A program made the position numbers and the translations under genes. From contig JAISXD010000033.1 in assembly GCA_031270665.1 (NCBI GenBank), positions 1 through 35,442 on the forward strand: DNA of 35,442 nucleotides, in the 5' to 3' direction. Source of the stretch: Tannerellaceae bacterium. GTDB lineage: Bacteria > Bacteroidota > Bacteroidia > Bacteroidales > Tannerellaceae. The notes beneath the pieces are model-generated. The model saw only the letters and a list, made by a program, of their open reading frames with translations. It made no database searches and was not told where the DNA came from. The first letter of the stretch is position 1. Each line of letters opens with the position of its first letter. Below are positions 24,209-32,994 of the stretch, in pieces.

Positions 24209-26614
24209 ATGAGATTATCAGAACTACGAACCGGCGAAAAAGGGATAATCGTTAAGGTGACGGGGCGCGGGGGCTTCCGTAAACGGATTATCGAAATGGG
24301 CTTTATAAGGGGAAAGGAAGTGGAAGTAATCCGCAACGCCCCCTTGAAAGACCCTGTCCATTACAGGGTGATGGGTTATGACGTATCGCTTCGCCGGAGC
24401 GAAGCGGCCTTGATTGAAGTCGTCGCCATGGACGGGTTTGAAGAGGGAAAGGCGGCGCCGGATACAAACGGGCGGGCTTTCGATTCGTACGTCACCCCCT
24501 CCCGGGTCGACCTGCGCGCCGTAGCCATCGAAAAAGGCAAAACGATCAACGTAGCCCTCGTTGGCAACCCCAATAGCGGCAAGACCACGTTTTTCAACCA
24601 CGCTTCCGGCGCCCACGAACATGTAGGCAATTACAGCGGGGTGACCGTAGAGGCCAAAGACGCCCTGTTCAAACAAGACGGCTATACGTTTAAAATCGTA
24701 GACCTGCCCGGCACCTACTCCCTGTCGGCCTATTCGCCCGAAGAGCGTTTCGTGCGCAAACACCTGACCGAAGAACATCCCGACGTGGTTATCAACGTAG
24801 TCGACGCCTCCAACCTCGAGCGCAACCTCTATCTCACCACCCAGCTGATAGACATGGATGCGCGGATGGTGATTGCCCTTAATATGTATGATACGCTCCT
24901 CAAACGCGGGGATACGTTTGATTACAAGTCGTTGGAAAAGATGATCGGCGCGCCCATCGTTCCGGTCATCAGTAAAACGGGCTTCGGGATAAAAGAACTG
25001 TTCAGCCGCGTTATCGGCGTATATGAAGAGGAAGACCCCGTAATCCGCCACATCCACATCAATTACGGAGACGACCTTGAAAAGGCTATAAGCCATGTGA
25101 AAGCATCCGTCAAAGAGCATTGCGATTTGTCTAAAGGCCTGTCCAAACGCCACCTGGCCATCAAACTGCTGGAGGAAGACCCTGAGACGGATATCTTTAT
25201 CCGCTCTGTACCGGGGCACGGGGCCGTATTGAAGGTTCGCGATGAGAACGTAACGCAGATAGCAACCCTTTTACGGGAAGACAGCGAAACGGCTTTTACC
25301 AACGCCCGCTATGGATTCATCTCCGGCGCCCTGCGCGAAACGTTCGCTCCGGGTAAGATCGGGTCGATGAAAAGTACGCAGCTTATCGACCTGTTCGTAA
25401 CGAATAAGGTGCTGGGTTTCCCCCTTTTTATCTTCTTCATGTGGATAATGTTTAAGGCCACCTTTAGCGTTGGCGCCCATCCGATGGAATGGATCGAAAA
25501 CCTCGTTGCATGGACCGGGAGCCTCGTCGAGCAATACATGCAGGAAGGTCCGCTGAAGGATTTACTGATAGACGGGATTATCGGCGGGGTGGGGGGCGTA
25601 ATCGTTTTCCTTCCGAACATATTGATACTGTACCTCTTTATCTCTTTTATGGAAGATTCGGGCTATATGGCAAGGGCGGCCTTTATCATGGACAGGATTA
25701 TGCACAGGATGGGTCTGCACGGGAAATCGTTCATACCGCTGGTGATGGGCTTCGGCTGTAACGTCCCGGCCATTATGGCTTCACGCACCATTGAAAGCCG
25801 CAACAGCCGCCTTATCACCATGCTGATCAATCCGCTGATGAGTTGCAGCGCACGCCTTCCGGTGTATGTGTTGCTTACCGGCGCCTTTTTCCCTGACAGG
25901 GCGGCCATTGTGCTGTTGGGGCTGTATGTGTCGGGTATCTTATTGGCCGTCATGATGGCCCGGCTGTTCAAGCGTTTCCTTTTCAGGGAAGAAGACGTGC
26001 CTTTTGTGATGGAATTGCCCCCCTACCGTATGCCTACCTTCAAATCCATCCTTATCCATATGTGGGAAAAGGCAAAGCAATACTTGAGGAAAATGGGGGG
26101 AATTATCCTTTTTACCTCCATTATCATATGGTTTCTCGGCTACTTCCCGCTTCCGCCCGATGGTAGCGACCCGTCCTGCCGCCAAAAGGATTCCTACATC
26201 GGCCGCTTGGGCCAGACCATCCAGCCCGTTCTGCAGCCGTTAGGTTTTGACTGGAAGATAAGCGTAAGCCTGCTTACGGGGATGGCGGCAAAAGAAGTTG
26301 TGGTAAGTACGCTCGGCATACTCTATACGGGAGAGGCAGAAACGGGGGCGGAGGGAAAAGAGGCGCAAAAGCTCCGCGAGCGCCTCAAGCAAGACGCTTA
26401 CCCTGACGGCTCCCCCGTATTTACGCCACTGGTAGCCTTGAGTTTGATGCTGTTCGTACTGATTTACTTCCCCTGTATCGCCACGGTCGTAGCCATATCG
26501 AAAGAGGCCGGTTCGTGGAAATGGGGATTGTTCGTGGCTGTCTATACCTGTATGCTTGCCTGGACCATATCGTTCGTCGTATACCAGGCGGGTAGCTTAT
26601 TGCCCCTCTTATGA
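24209..26614 (+). CDS. feoB: FeoA-FeoB fusion ferrous iron transporter
   Basis: This 801-residue protein starts at ATG 24209 after AGAGG. Residues 1-75 are an SH3-like FeoA domain (MRLSELRTGEKGIIVKV, FRKRIIEMGFIRGKEVEV). A G domain follows, with GNPNSGKT at 119-126, the G3 DLPGTYSL and the G4-like NMYD, and then the FeoB membrane domain. The latter has gate-type segments GFGCNVPAIMASRTIES and MSCSARLPVYVLL plus several transmembrane helices up to the C-terminal WTISFVVYQAG. It imports Fe2+ across the inner membrane, driven or gated by GTP. FeoA fused to FeoB is common in Bacteroidetes. The next gene overlaps its stop as ATGA. Confidence 0.96.
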   Translation: MRLSELRTGEKGIIVKVTGRGGFRKRIIEMGFIRGKEVEVIRNAPLKDPVHYRVMGYDVSLRRSEAALIEVVAMDGFEEGKAAPDTNGRAFDSYVTPSRVDLRAVAIEKGKTINVALVGNPNSGKTTFFNHASGAHEHVGNYSGVTVEAKDALFKQDGYTFKIVDLPGTYSLSAYSPEERFVRKHLTEEHPDVVINVVDASNLERNLYLTTQLIDMDARMVIALNMYDTLLKRGDTFDYKSLEKMIGAPIVPVISKTGFGIKELFSRVIGVYEEEDPVIRHIHINYGDDLEKAISHVKASVKEHCDLSKGLSKRHLAIKLLEEDPETDIFIRSVPGHGAVLKVRDENVTQIATLLREDSETAFTNARYGFISGALRETFAPGKIGSMKSTQLIDLFVTNKVLGFPLFIFFMWIMFKATFSVGAHPMEWIENLVAWTGSLVEQYMQEGPLKDLLIDGIIGGVGGVIVFLPNILILYLFISFMEDSGYMARAAFIMDRIMHRMGLHGKSFIPLVMGFGCNVPAIMASRTIESRNSRLITMLINPLMSCSARLPVYVLLTGAFFPDRAAIVLLGLYVSGILLAVMMARLFKRFLFREEDVPFVMELPPYRMPTFKSILIHMWEKAKQYLRKMGGIILFTSIIIWFLGYFPLPPDGSDPSCRQKDSYIGRLGQTIQPVLQPLGFDWKISVSLLTGMAAKEVVVSTLGILYTGEAETGAEGKEAQKLRERLKQDAYPDGSPVFTPLVALSLMLFVLIYFPCIATVVAISKEAGSWKWGLFVAVYTCMLAWTISFVVYQAGSLLPLL

Positions 26615-26796
26615 CTTACAACGTGCAGCTTATACTTGTAGCGGTGATAGGTATCCTCACGGTTGCCTGTACGGGATACCGGGTATACCGTTTGATCCTC
26701 AATATACGCCGCGGCGGCGATTCGTGCGCCGGTTGTCGTAATTGTGCATTGAAAAAGCGGAAAAATAAGCGGAAAGACTGCCCAAAAGTTAAATAA
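26611..26796 (+). CDS. FeoB-associated Cys-rich small membrane protein
   Basis: The protein has 61 residues: one N-terminal transmembrane helix (LILVAVIGILTVACTGYRVY), then CAGCRNCALKK and a lysine-rich tail with a last Cys. This size, topology and CxxCxxC cluster match the small proteins encoded directly after feoB in many anaerobes. They are thought to assist FeoB, possibly by handling iron. Translation is coupled to feoB by the ATGA overlap. The role is inferred from position and family. Confidence 0.85.
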   Translation: MTYNVQLILVAVIGILTVACTGYRVYRLILNIRRGGDSCAGCRNCALKKRKNKRKDCPKVK

Positions 26797-26803
26797 TTTA
26801 GCG

Positions 26804-26811
26804 TATATTTG
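26804..26811 (+). promoter_or_regulatory. -7 box TATATTTG for the lipoprotein phosphoesterase gene
   Basis: TATATTTG fits the consensus and would start a transcript about 24 bases before ATG 26842. This gives the next gene its own promoter rather than read-through from feoAB. Confidence 0.5.
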
Positions 26812-26841
26812 CCTTATTGTTAAACCTTTACAAAGAGCTAA

Positions 26842-28092
26842 ATGATGGCAACCGGTTTAAAGAAGATCGTAGGCGTTTCTTTGTTGTTTGTTCTCTGTCT
26901 GCTTGTTACGGCCTGTGACGACAAGCCATACACGTTAAGAAGCAATGATTATGAGTTTTACTATGCGGTAAACAACAAACAGGCGGCGGCCCGCCTGGCC
27001 CCTTTCATGTATAATATGAGAGACACGGCCAACCCCGTAGAACGCTTCAAGATAGTACATATCTCAGACGTACATGTGTCGGACTGGTCGGTCGACAATA
27101 ACTACAAATCCCCGAACAACCTGATAGAATCGGTCAGGTTTGCCAATCAGGGCGAACTGAAGATAAATGCCATGGTAGCCACGGGCGACCATATCAGTGG
27201 GGGAGTAAGGAAAGATGCCCTGCTGTATCTGAATTCCTTTTATACCCATCTTTATGCCGATAACCGCCTTCCCGCCTTCCCCTGCTACGGTAATCATGAC
27301 AGTAATATGGGCGAACGCTTGCAAAGGGAATACCTCAGTTCGGCCGAACTGGCCAAAGCCTTCAGCAACCAAGGGAATTATCCGTTGCAAAGGCCGGGCG
27401 GAAAGAATTACTATTATGCCGACGTACGGGATCCGATGGGCGGATTCATCCGTTTCATAGCCCTGGATATGACCGATCAGCCGGCCTTTCAGTATAATAC
27501 GATGAAAGACGCCGTGTTTTCGCAAGAGCAGACAGACTGGTTTGCCAATGTAGCCTTGCAGCGCGATATGACCGACCGCCACAGCGTCATCGTCTTGACC
27601 CACTATCCCTTCCAGCCTTACCGGCAAGACGCCAGCACTTACCTGATTGACGGGCAATTCATCCATACCTATCGGCTGTTCCCGGAGATTATAGAGGCTT
27701 TCCGGAGCCGGTCATCCATACAAAAGACATTCGAAAACATCCGGCACCCGTCCGAAACGCGTACGGTAGCGTATGATTTCAGCGAAAGCAAGGGCGAATT
27801 CATCTGTTATCTGGGCGGGCATGCCCATGTCTTTGCCGTTTTCAACGTAGAAGGCCTGCATAACGCCAACGAACGGTTGCTCCCCCAGCGGATGATTCTC
27901 TGCACCAATCAGGCGGCCTCGAACGCAGGGGTAGTCTTTAACAAAGCGCATCGTGAAGTGGGATCCGTCTCCAGCAACAGCTTTAGTATCTATTCGGTAG
28001 ATACCCGGGAAAGGAAGATATACATCACCTACTTCGGCTCGTTCAACCCGTCTTGCACTAACGCCGAATTTCCAATAATACTGCCTTACTGA
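26842..28092 (+). CDS. Lipoprotein calcineurin-like metallophosphoesterase
   Basis: This 416-residue protein begins with a lipoprotein signal (VLCLLVTACDD, Cys25). The metallophosphoesterase motifs occur in order: DVHVSD, ATGDHISGG, CYGNHDSN, VLTHYPFQ and GGHAHVF. It is therefore a predicted surface or periplasmic phosphoesterase with two metal ions. The long C-terminal region (QRMILCTNQAASNAGVVFN, VDTRERKIYITYFG) is beta-rich and resembles that of acid-sphingomyelinase/purple-phosphatase-like relatives. Substrate is unknown. It has its own promoter and stands alone between the feo operon and the opine-dehydrogenase-like gene. ATG 26845 is an equally possible start, one codon later. Confidence 0.88.
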   Translation: MMATGLKKIVGVSLLFVLCLLVTACDDKPYTLRSNDYEFYYAVNNKQAAARLAPFMYNMRDTANPVERFKIVHISDVHVSDWSVDNNYKSPNNLIESVRFANQGELKINAMVATGDHISGGVRKDALLYLNSFYTHLYADNRLPAFPCYGNHDSNMGERLQREYLSSAELAKAFSNQGNYPLQRPGGKNYYYADVRDPMGGFIRFIALDMTDQPAFQYNTMKDAVFSQEQTDWFANVALQRDMTDRHSVIVLTHYPFQPYRQDASTYLIDGQFIHTYRLFPEIIEAFRSRSSIQKTFENIRHPSETRTVAYDFSESKGEFICYLGGHAHVFAVFNVEGLHNANERLLPQRMILCTNQAASNAGVVFNKAHREVGSVSSNSFSIYSVDTRERKIYITYFGSFNPSCTNAEFPIILPY

Positions 28093-28200
28093 CGCTCTCC
28101 CTCTCTGCAGCCAGGCGACTCCTTTTGTGCGCCGTGTTTGAGCGCGACAATAAATTGCCGATTACTGGCAGCCGACGGGCAAACTTCAACGATTAATGCG

Positions 28201-28208
28201 TACTTTTG
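28201..28208 (+). promoter_or_regulatory. -7 box TACTTTTG for the opine-dehydrogenase-like gene
   Basis: TACTTTTG fits the consensus and gives a leader of roughly 26 bases before ATG 28241. The rest of the 148-base gap shows only a loose TTGCC/GGCAA inverted repeat near 28155-28185. Confidence 0.5.
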
Positions 28209-28240
28209 CAGTTTCAGTTTAAAAAATCAGTTCAAACGGT

Positions 28241-29356
28241 ATGTTGGCAATAAAGAGCATTTGTATAGGTGGAGGGGGCAGTTTGGGGCATGTGATTGCC
28301 GCAGCGTTAAGTAATAAGGGATATGTCGTAAACCTGTGGACGGGCCATCCCGCTAAGTGGCAGTCTGAAATTACGGTTAACGACTTGAATGGCCAAACCT
28401 TTAAAGGAGCCCTGCATACTGTTTCCAGCCGGGCGGAAGAAACGGTGGCCGTTTCCGATATGCTGCTTCTGTGTGTGCCCGGGTTTATGATAGAACAAAT
28501 GTTGCGCGAAGCCAAACCGTATGTCCGCCCGGGGATGCCCGTCGGTTCGGTGGTTTGCAGCAATGGCTTTTTCTGGATAGCGCGGCATATCCTGGGAGCT
28601 GCTGCGGGATTATTCGGCTTCCAGCGGGTTCCTTATATCTGCCGGATAACGGAATACGGAAAAAGCGCTATGATCAAAGGCTATAAGTCACAGCTAAAGA
28701 TATCCGTATGCCCTGACGCTAAGGCGGATATGCTGGCAGATATGTTCTCGCAGGTTTTTGAAACGCCCACATACCCGCTTGGCCATTACCTTGAAGCCAC
28801 CCTGACGAACAGTAACCCCTTGCTGCATCCGGCGCGCATATTTGGTATGCTGAGCCGGGAAACGACGGATTCTTTCGACAAAGAGTTTCTGTTTTATGAA
28901 CAATGGGACGATTATAGCTCGGAAGTCTTGATCCGTTGTGACAGTGAACTGCAGCGGATAATCGGAAAACTCCCGGTAGACAGAACAGAAATCCCCTGTA
29001 TACTAGACTATTACGAATCTGCCGACGCTGCTTCGCTAACCCGGAAAATACGTTCCATCACCGCCTTTAAAGGCATTAAGATGAGTATGATAAGAAAGGC
29101 TGATACGTATAGGATAGACTACTCCAATCGTTATTTCACGGAAGATATTCCTTTTGGCCTGCTCATTATTAAGTCCGTCGCCGTGGCCATGAAGGTAGAG
29201 ACTCCTTATATCGACAAGGTCTTGCTCTGGATGCAAAACAAAATGCAGAAAGAATACCTTACCGCTTCCGCTTTACGGGGGAAAGATTTATCCGGCAGCG
29301 GGATTGTCCAAAACTTCGGCATCCATACGGTTGAACAGCTAAAAGGGCTTTACTGA
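28241..29356 (+). CDS. Octopine/nopaline (opine) dehydrogenase-family protein
   Basis: The protein has 371 residues. The N-terminal Rossmann fold ICIGGGGSLGHVIAAAL (residues 7-23) binds NAD(P). The C-terminal domain has GHYLEATLTNSNPLLHPARI, whose histidine (about 196) and Asn-Pro setting match the catalytic region of octopine/nopaline dehydrogenases. Such enzymes reductively join an amino acid and a 2-keto acid. No nicotianamine-synthase-like gene or metallophore transporter is next to it, so an opine metallophore role is not supported. It ends one base before the convergent ugd stop. The substrate and purpose in this bacterium are open; it has its own promoter. Confidence 0.82.
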   Translation: MLAIKSICIGGGGSLGHVIAAALSNKGYVVNLWTGHPAKWQSEITVNDLNGQTFKGALHTVSSRAEETVAVSDMLLLCVPGFMIEQMLREAKPYVRPGMPVGSVVCSNGFFWIARHILGAAAGLFGFQRVPYICRITEYGKSAMIKGYKSQLKISVCPDAKADMLADMFSQVFETPTYPLGHYLEATLTNSNPLLHPARIFGMLSRETTDSFDKEFLFYEQWDDYSSEVLIRCDSELQRIIGKLPVDRTEIPCILDYYESADAASLTRKIRSITAFKGIKMSMIRKADTYRIDYSNRYFTEDIPFGLLIIKSVAVAMKVETPYIDKVLLWMQNKMQKEYLTASALRGKDLSGSGIVQNFGIHTVEQLKGLY

Positions 29357-29357
29357 T

Positions 29358-30671
29358 TTATCTACCGATACAATGATAGACGAACCCGTTCTCTTCCAAT
29401 TCTTTGGGGTCGTATATATTTCGCCCGTCCAGTATCAGGGGCGTCGCCATAAGCCTCTTTACCACTTGCCAGGAAGGCAAACGGAATTCTTTCCATTCGG
29501 TCACTAAGATAAGGGCGTGGGCGTCTACCACCGTTTCATAGATGTCTTTGCCATAAGATATCTTCTGGCCGTATAGCCTTCTGGCCTCTTCCATAGCGGC
29601 CGGGTCGTACGTCGTTACGTTACATCCGGCTGCCAATAAATTTTCTATTAGTATCAAAGACGGAGCTTCGCGCATATCATCCGTTTCAGGTTTAAAGGCC
29701 AGTCCCCATAAAGCAATCCGTTTGCCTTTAAGGTCTCCCCTGAAATGGTTTTCCAGTTTGTGGAAGAGAATGTTTTTCTGCTTTTCATTCACCTCTTCTA
29801 CAGCCTGCAGGATACGCATCGTATAGTTGTTTTCTTGCGCTGTGCGGATAAGCGCTTTTACATCTTTGGGGAAACACGATCCGCCGTAACCGCAGCCGGG
29901 ATACAAGAAACGGCTGCCTATCCGCCCGTCCGAACCGATACCTTTACGTACCATATTTACATCCGCGCCCACTATCTCGCACAGATTGGCCATGTCGTTC
30001 ATAAAACTGATACGGGTGGCCAGCATCGCATTGGCTGCATATTTTGTCATTTCGGCCGAGAGTACGTCCATGAAGATAACACGGAAATTATTCAACAGGA
30101 ACGGCCGGTACAATTTAGCCATTACCTTTTCGGCTCTTTCAGACTCAACGCCCACTACCACCCGGTCGGGGCTCATAAAATCTTTGATTGCCGCCCCTTC
30201 TTTCAGAAACTCAGGATTGGATGCAATGTCAAATTCAATGCTTGCGTTTCGTTTGTCCAATTCCGCCTGTATGGTTTGTTTTACTTTTTGGGCCGTGCCT
30301 ACCGGTACGGTGCTTTTGGTAACGAGTAATAAGTATTTATCCATATGCCGGCCTATCTCACGGGCTACTTCCAATACATATTTCAGGTCGGCGCTGCCGT
30401 CTTCGTCAGAAGGCGTACCTACGGCGCTGAATATAACTTCCACATCGTTGATGCATTCACGTAAAGCTGTTGTAAATTTCAATCGTCCGGCCTGTGCGTT
30501 ACGGCTTACCATATCTTCTAGCCCCGGTTCAAAAATAGGAATAATACCTTTCTTTAGATTTTCTATCTTTGTTTTATTCACGTCTACGCAATAAACTTCC
30601 ATTCCCATCTCCGCAAAACAAGTGCCGGTTACCAATCCGACGTAGCCTGTACCAACGATCGCTATTTTCAT
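29358..30671 (-). CDS. ugd: UDP-glucose 6-dehydrogenase
   Basis: This 437-residue enzyme oxidises UDP-glucose to UDP-glucuronate for capsule or exopolysaccharide. It has the N-terminal NAD-binding MKIAIVGTGYVGLVTGTCFAEMG, the middle SNPEFLKEGAAIKDFMSPDRVVVG, the catalytic cysteine in YGGSCFPKDVKAL, and the C-terminal ALWGLAFKPETDDMREAPS. Length is typical. It is divergent from the nucleotidyltransferase-aminotransferase gene and convergent with the opine-dehydrogenase-like gene. UDP-GlcA, or later sugars made from it, is the obvious product supplied to surface glycans. Confidence 0.96.
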   Translation of the reverse strand: MKIAIVGTGYVGLVTGTCFAEMGMEVYCVDVNKTKIENLKKGIIPIFEPGLEDMVSRNAQAGRLKFTTALRECINDVEVIFSAVGTPSDEDGSADLKYVLEVAREIGRHMDKYLLLVTKSTVPVGTAQKVKQTIQAELDKRNASIEFDIASNPEFLKEGAAIKDFMSPDRVVVGVESERAEKVMAKLYRPFLLNNFRVIFMDVLSAEMTKYAANAMLATRISFMNDMANLCEIVGADVNMVRKGIGSDGRIGSRFLYPGCGYGGSCFPKDVKALIRTAQENNYTMRILQAVEEVNEKQKNILFHKLENHFRGDLKGKRIALWGLAFKPETDDMREAPSLILIENLLAAGCNVTTYDPAAMEEARRLYGQKISYGKDIYETVVDAHALILVTEWKEFRLPSWQVVKRLMATPLILDGRNIYDPKELEENGFVYHCIGR

Positions 30672-30697
30672 ATTATGAATCTTTTACTTTTTTATGG

Positions 30698-30705
30698 CAA
30701 AGATA
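30698..30705 (-). promoter_or_regulatory. -7 box TATCTTTG for ugd
   Basis: Minus-strand TATCTTTG matches the consensus 26 bases before ATG 30671. It lies 14 bases from the opposing box for the fusion gene, so the promoters face away from each other with interleaved upstream elements. Confidence 0.55.
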
Positions 30706-30718
30706 GGGGATAATTCTC

Positions 30719-30726
30719 TACTTTTG
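30719..30726 (+). promoter_or_regulatory. -7 box TACTTTTG for the fusion gene
   Basis: TACTTTTG matches TAnnTTTG and predicts a leader of about 34 bases before ATG 30767. Confidence 0.55.
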
Positions 30727-30766
30727 TATTTCTTTTATAATATAAAATAAAAAGCCGAGTAACGAA

Positions 30767-32581
30767 ATGCAAGCAATTATATTGGCGGCAGGTATGGGTA
30801 AACGCCTGGGAAGCCTTACGAAAGACAATACCAAATGTATGATTAAAGTCCATTCGCAGACCTTGATAGAACGTATGCTTACCCAGCTTGCCGCCGAAGA
30901 TATAGAGCGCATTATCATTGTCATCGGTTATAAGGGAGACAGGCTGCAAACGTTTATAGGCGATACGTTCCACGGAAAGCCTGTTATATATGTAGAAAAT
31001 AAAATATATGATAAAACGAATAATATCTATTCATTGTATCTTGCCCGCGAATATTTAATGGAAGATGAAACCATCCTTCTCGAATCAGACCTGATATTCT
31101 CCGGGCAAATACTGAAGAGACTGATAAAAAATCCGTATCCCAACCTTACGGTTGTGGATAAATATCAGAGTTGGATGGATGGGACGGTTGTCACACTCGA
31201 CGAAGACAACAATATCCTGAACTTCATTCCCAAGAAAGCCTTTAAGTTTAGCGAGAAAGACAACTATTACAAAACGGTGAATATTTATAAGTTCAGCGTT
31301 GATTTTTCATCCAATAAATATGTCCCTTTCCTCGAAGCATACAGCAAGGCGCTGGGCAATAACGAATATTACGAACAGGTTTTAAGGGTAATATCCCTGC
31401 TCGATAAGCCCGAACTTAAAGCCATGACTGTAGCTAAAGAGAAATGGTATGAGATTGACGACGAGCAGGATTTGACGAATGCCGAAGCGCTTTTTGCATC
31501 GGAAGAGGAAGCCCCTGCCTTATATGGAAAGCGCTATGGAGGCTATTGGCGCTTTCCGCAGATGACGGATTTTTGCTATCTGGTAAACCCTTACTTCCCC
31601 AATGAGCGGATGAAAGAGGAGATGTTGTCTAATTTTGATATTTTATTGACGGAATACCCATCCGGCATGGGGGTAAATGCCCGGCTTGCCGCCCGGTTTG
31701 CCAATGTATGCGCCAAGCAGATTGTGGTGGGAAACGGCGCGGCGGAATTAATAAATACGTATATCCGGCTGAACGATGTAAAAACGGGCGTAATACTTCC
31801 TACCTTTGAAGAATACCCCAACAGACTGGCGCCTGCCAATAAAGTAGAATTTATTCCGGCAAACAGAGACTTTACCTATACGGCCGGCGGCCTCATTAAT
31901 TTCTTTAATGAAAAGGATATCAAGCAATTAATCGTGATTAACCCGGATAACCCTTCCGGGAATCTGATTGAAGAAGCCGAATTATTGAAGCTTGTGGCAT
32001 GGACAAAAGAAAAAGGGATAAGATTAGTTATAGATGAATCGTTTGCCGATTTTACAGCAAACAGTAAATGGTTTACGCTGTTTAACAAAGAATATTTAGG
32101 CGATAACCCACATTTGATAGTAGTTAAGAGCATTTCCAAGTCATACGGTGTGCCGGGGCTGAGGTTAGGCTTTATGGCTTCGGGCGATATCGAATTAATA
32201 AATAAGATAAAAAAGGAAGTCTCTATTTGGAATATCAATTCCTTTGCAGAGTTCTTTATGCAGATATTTACCAAATACCAGGATGCATACAAGCTGGCTT
32301 GTCAGAGCTTTGTAAATGAGCGGACCCGCTTCTTTTCCCTATTGGAAACGATCTCTTTCCTGCGTGTTATCCCCTCATCGGCCAATTATTTCTTATGTGA
32401 AGTCACCAGCAAATACACAACGAAAGAACTAAGCAGCCAACTTCTGTATTCTTATAATATACTGATAAAAGACTGTTCAACCAAAGCCGGCTTTCATTCC
32501 CAGCCCTATATCCGTATAGCCATCCGGGACGAAAAAGACAACAATCAGCTAATAAAAGCCCTGCGGCAACTGGACAGGTAA
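30767..32581 (+). CDS. Bifunctional nucleotidyltransferase (LicC/PntC-like) - class I/II PLP aminotransferase (CobD-like)
   Basis: This 604-residue protein is a two-domain fusion. Residues 1-245 are a sugar/choline-phosphate-type nucleotidyltransferase with LAAGMGKRL (7-15), the lysine in TKDNTKCMIKV, acidic ESDL (106-109) and the LicC/PntC-like KWYEIDDEQDL (226-236). Residues about 260-604 are a fold-type-I PLP enzyme with NPDNPSG (392-398), DESFADF (423-429) and the PLP lysine Lys458 in SISKSYGVPGLRLG. The second half most resembles threonine-phosphate decarboxylase/histidinol-phosphate aminotransferase. If it decarboxylates phosphoserine, the fusion would make CDP-ethanolamine; if it acts on phosphonates, CDP-aminoethylphosphonate. 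No PEP-mutase gene is in the window. Linkage to ugd suggests a surface polymer decoration. Confidence 0.82.
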   Translation: MQAIILAAGMGKRLGSLTKDNTKCMIKVHSQTLIERMLTQLAAEDIERIIIVIGYKGDRLQTFIGDTFHGKPVIYVENKIYDKTNNIYSLYLAREYLMEDETILLESDLIFSGQILKRLIKNPYPNLTVVDKYQSWMDGTVVTLDEDNNILNFIPKKAFKFSEKDNYYKTVNIYKFSVDFSSNKYVPFLEAYSKALGNNEYYEQVLRVISLLDKPELKAMTVAKEKWYEIDDEQDLTNAEALFASEEEAPALYGKRYGGYWRFPQMTDFCYLVNPYFPNERMKEEMLSNFDILLTEYPSGMGVNARLAARFANVCAKQIVVGNGAAELINTYIRLNDVKTGVILPTFEEYPNRLAPANKVEFIPANRDFTYTAGGLINFFNEKDIKQLIVINPDNPSGNLIEEAELLKLVAWTKEKGIRLVIDESFADFTANSKWFTLFNKEYLGDNPHLIVVKSISKSYGVPGLRLGFMASGDIELINKIKKEVSIWNINSFAEFFMQIFTKYQDAYKLACQSFVNERTRFFSLLETISFLRVIPSSANYFLCEVTSKYTTKELSSQLLYSYNILIKDCSTKAGFHSQPYIRIAIRDEKDNNQLIKALRQLDR

Positions 32582-32601
32582 ACGCAAAGGTTTTAAATAG
32601 A

Positions 32602-32615
32602 CGGGATTTATCCCG
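32602..32615 (+). other. Small hairpin after the fusion gene
   Basis: CGGGA-TTTA-TCCCG forms a five-pair stem 20 bases after the stop codon. No T run follows, so it is at best a weak terminator or a 3' stabilising hairpin. Confidence 0.4.
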
Positions 32616-32733
32616 GTGTAAATTCGGTAAAAAACGAAAGCTATCCATTTGTTGCCAATGTTTATGTTTCCATACGTTTGGATAAATAGAACATCAGGGG
32701 GGGGATTTTTCTTTATCTTTTCTGAAAAACAAA

Positions 32734-32764
32734 TTGTATATATGGAAAACATCTCATACCTTTG
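32734..32764 (+). promoter_or_regulatory. Promoter of tRNA-Asn
   Basis: TTG (32734-32736), 20 bases, then TACCTTTG (32757-32764): a close consensus match. Transcription would start near 32771, about 11 bases before the tRNA. A run of eight G (32697-32704) lies further upstream. Confidence 0.75.
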
Positions 32765-32781
32765 TACGCGATTATAAAAAT

Positions 32782-32855
32782 TCTTCCTTAGCTCAGTTGG
32801 TTAGAGCATCTGACTGTTAATCAGAGGGTCCTTGGTTCAAGTCCAAGAGGGAGAG
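32782..32855 (+). tRNA. tRNA-Asn(GTT)
   Basis: A complete 74-base cloverleaf. The acceptor stem TCTTCCT pairs with AGGGAGA (one G-U), D stem GCTC with GAGC, anticodon stem TCTGA with TCAGA around loop CTGTTAA (anticodon GTT at 32816-32818). The T stem is CTTGG with CCAAG around TTCAAGT. The discriminator base is G. CCA is not encoded, which is usual in this phylum. Confidence 0.96.
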
Positions 32856-32864
32856 CGCTGATAG

Positions 32865-32904
32865 AAAGAGAATTACAGATGATGTGGTTCTCTTTTGTTT
32901 TTTT
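32865..32904 (+). terminator. Rho-independent terminator of the tRNA gene
   Basis: AAAGAGAA (32865-32872) pairs with TTCTCTTT (32888-32895), followed by TGTTTTTTT. It begins ten bases after the mature tRNA end, so the tRNA is a monocistronic unit. Confidence 0.8.
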
Positions 32905-32994
32905 CGGAACATACAATTCACATACAAAGTCTCCTTTTCTTTCTCAATATGGAATATATGATTGAATGTATAAAACAAATTAAATCAGTAACGG

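Noticed and set aside
24224..25219. 331-residue minus-strand frame opposite feoB
   Set aside because: It lies antisense to the FeoA and G domains of a confident gene and has no recognisable domain.
28241..29356. Opine metallophore (staphylopine-like) synthesis
   Set aside because: No nicotianamine-synthase-like gene or dedicated transporter is adjacent, so only the enzyme family can be stated.
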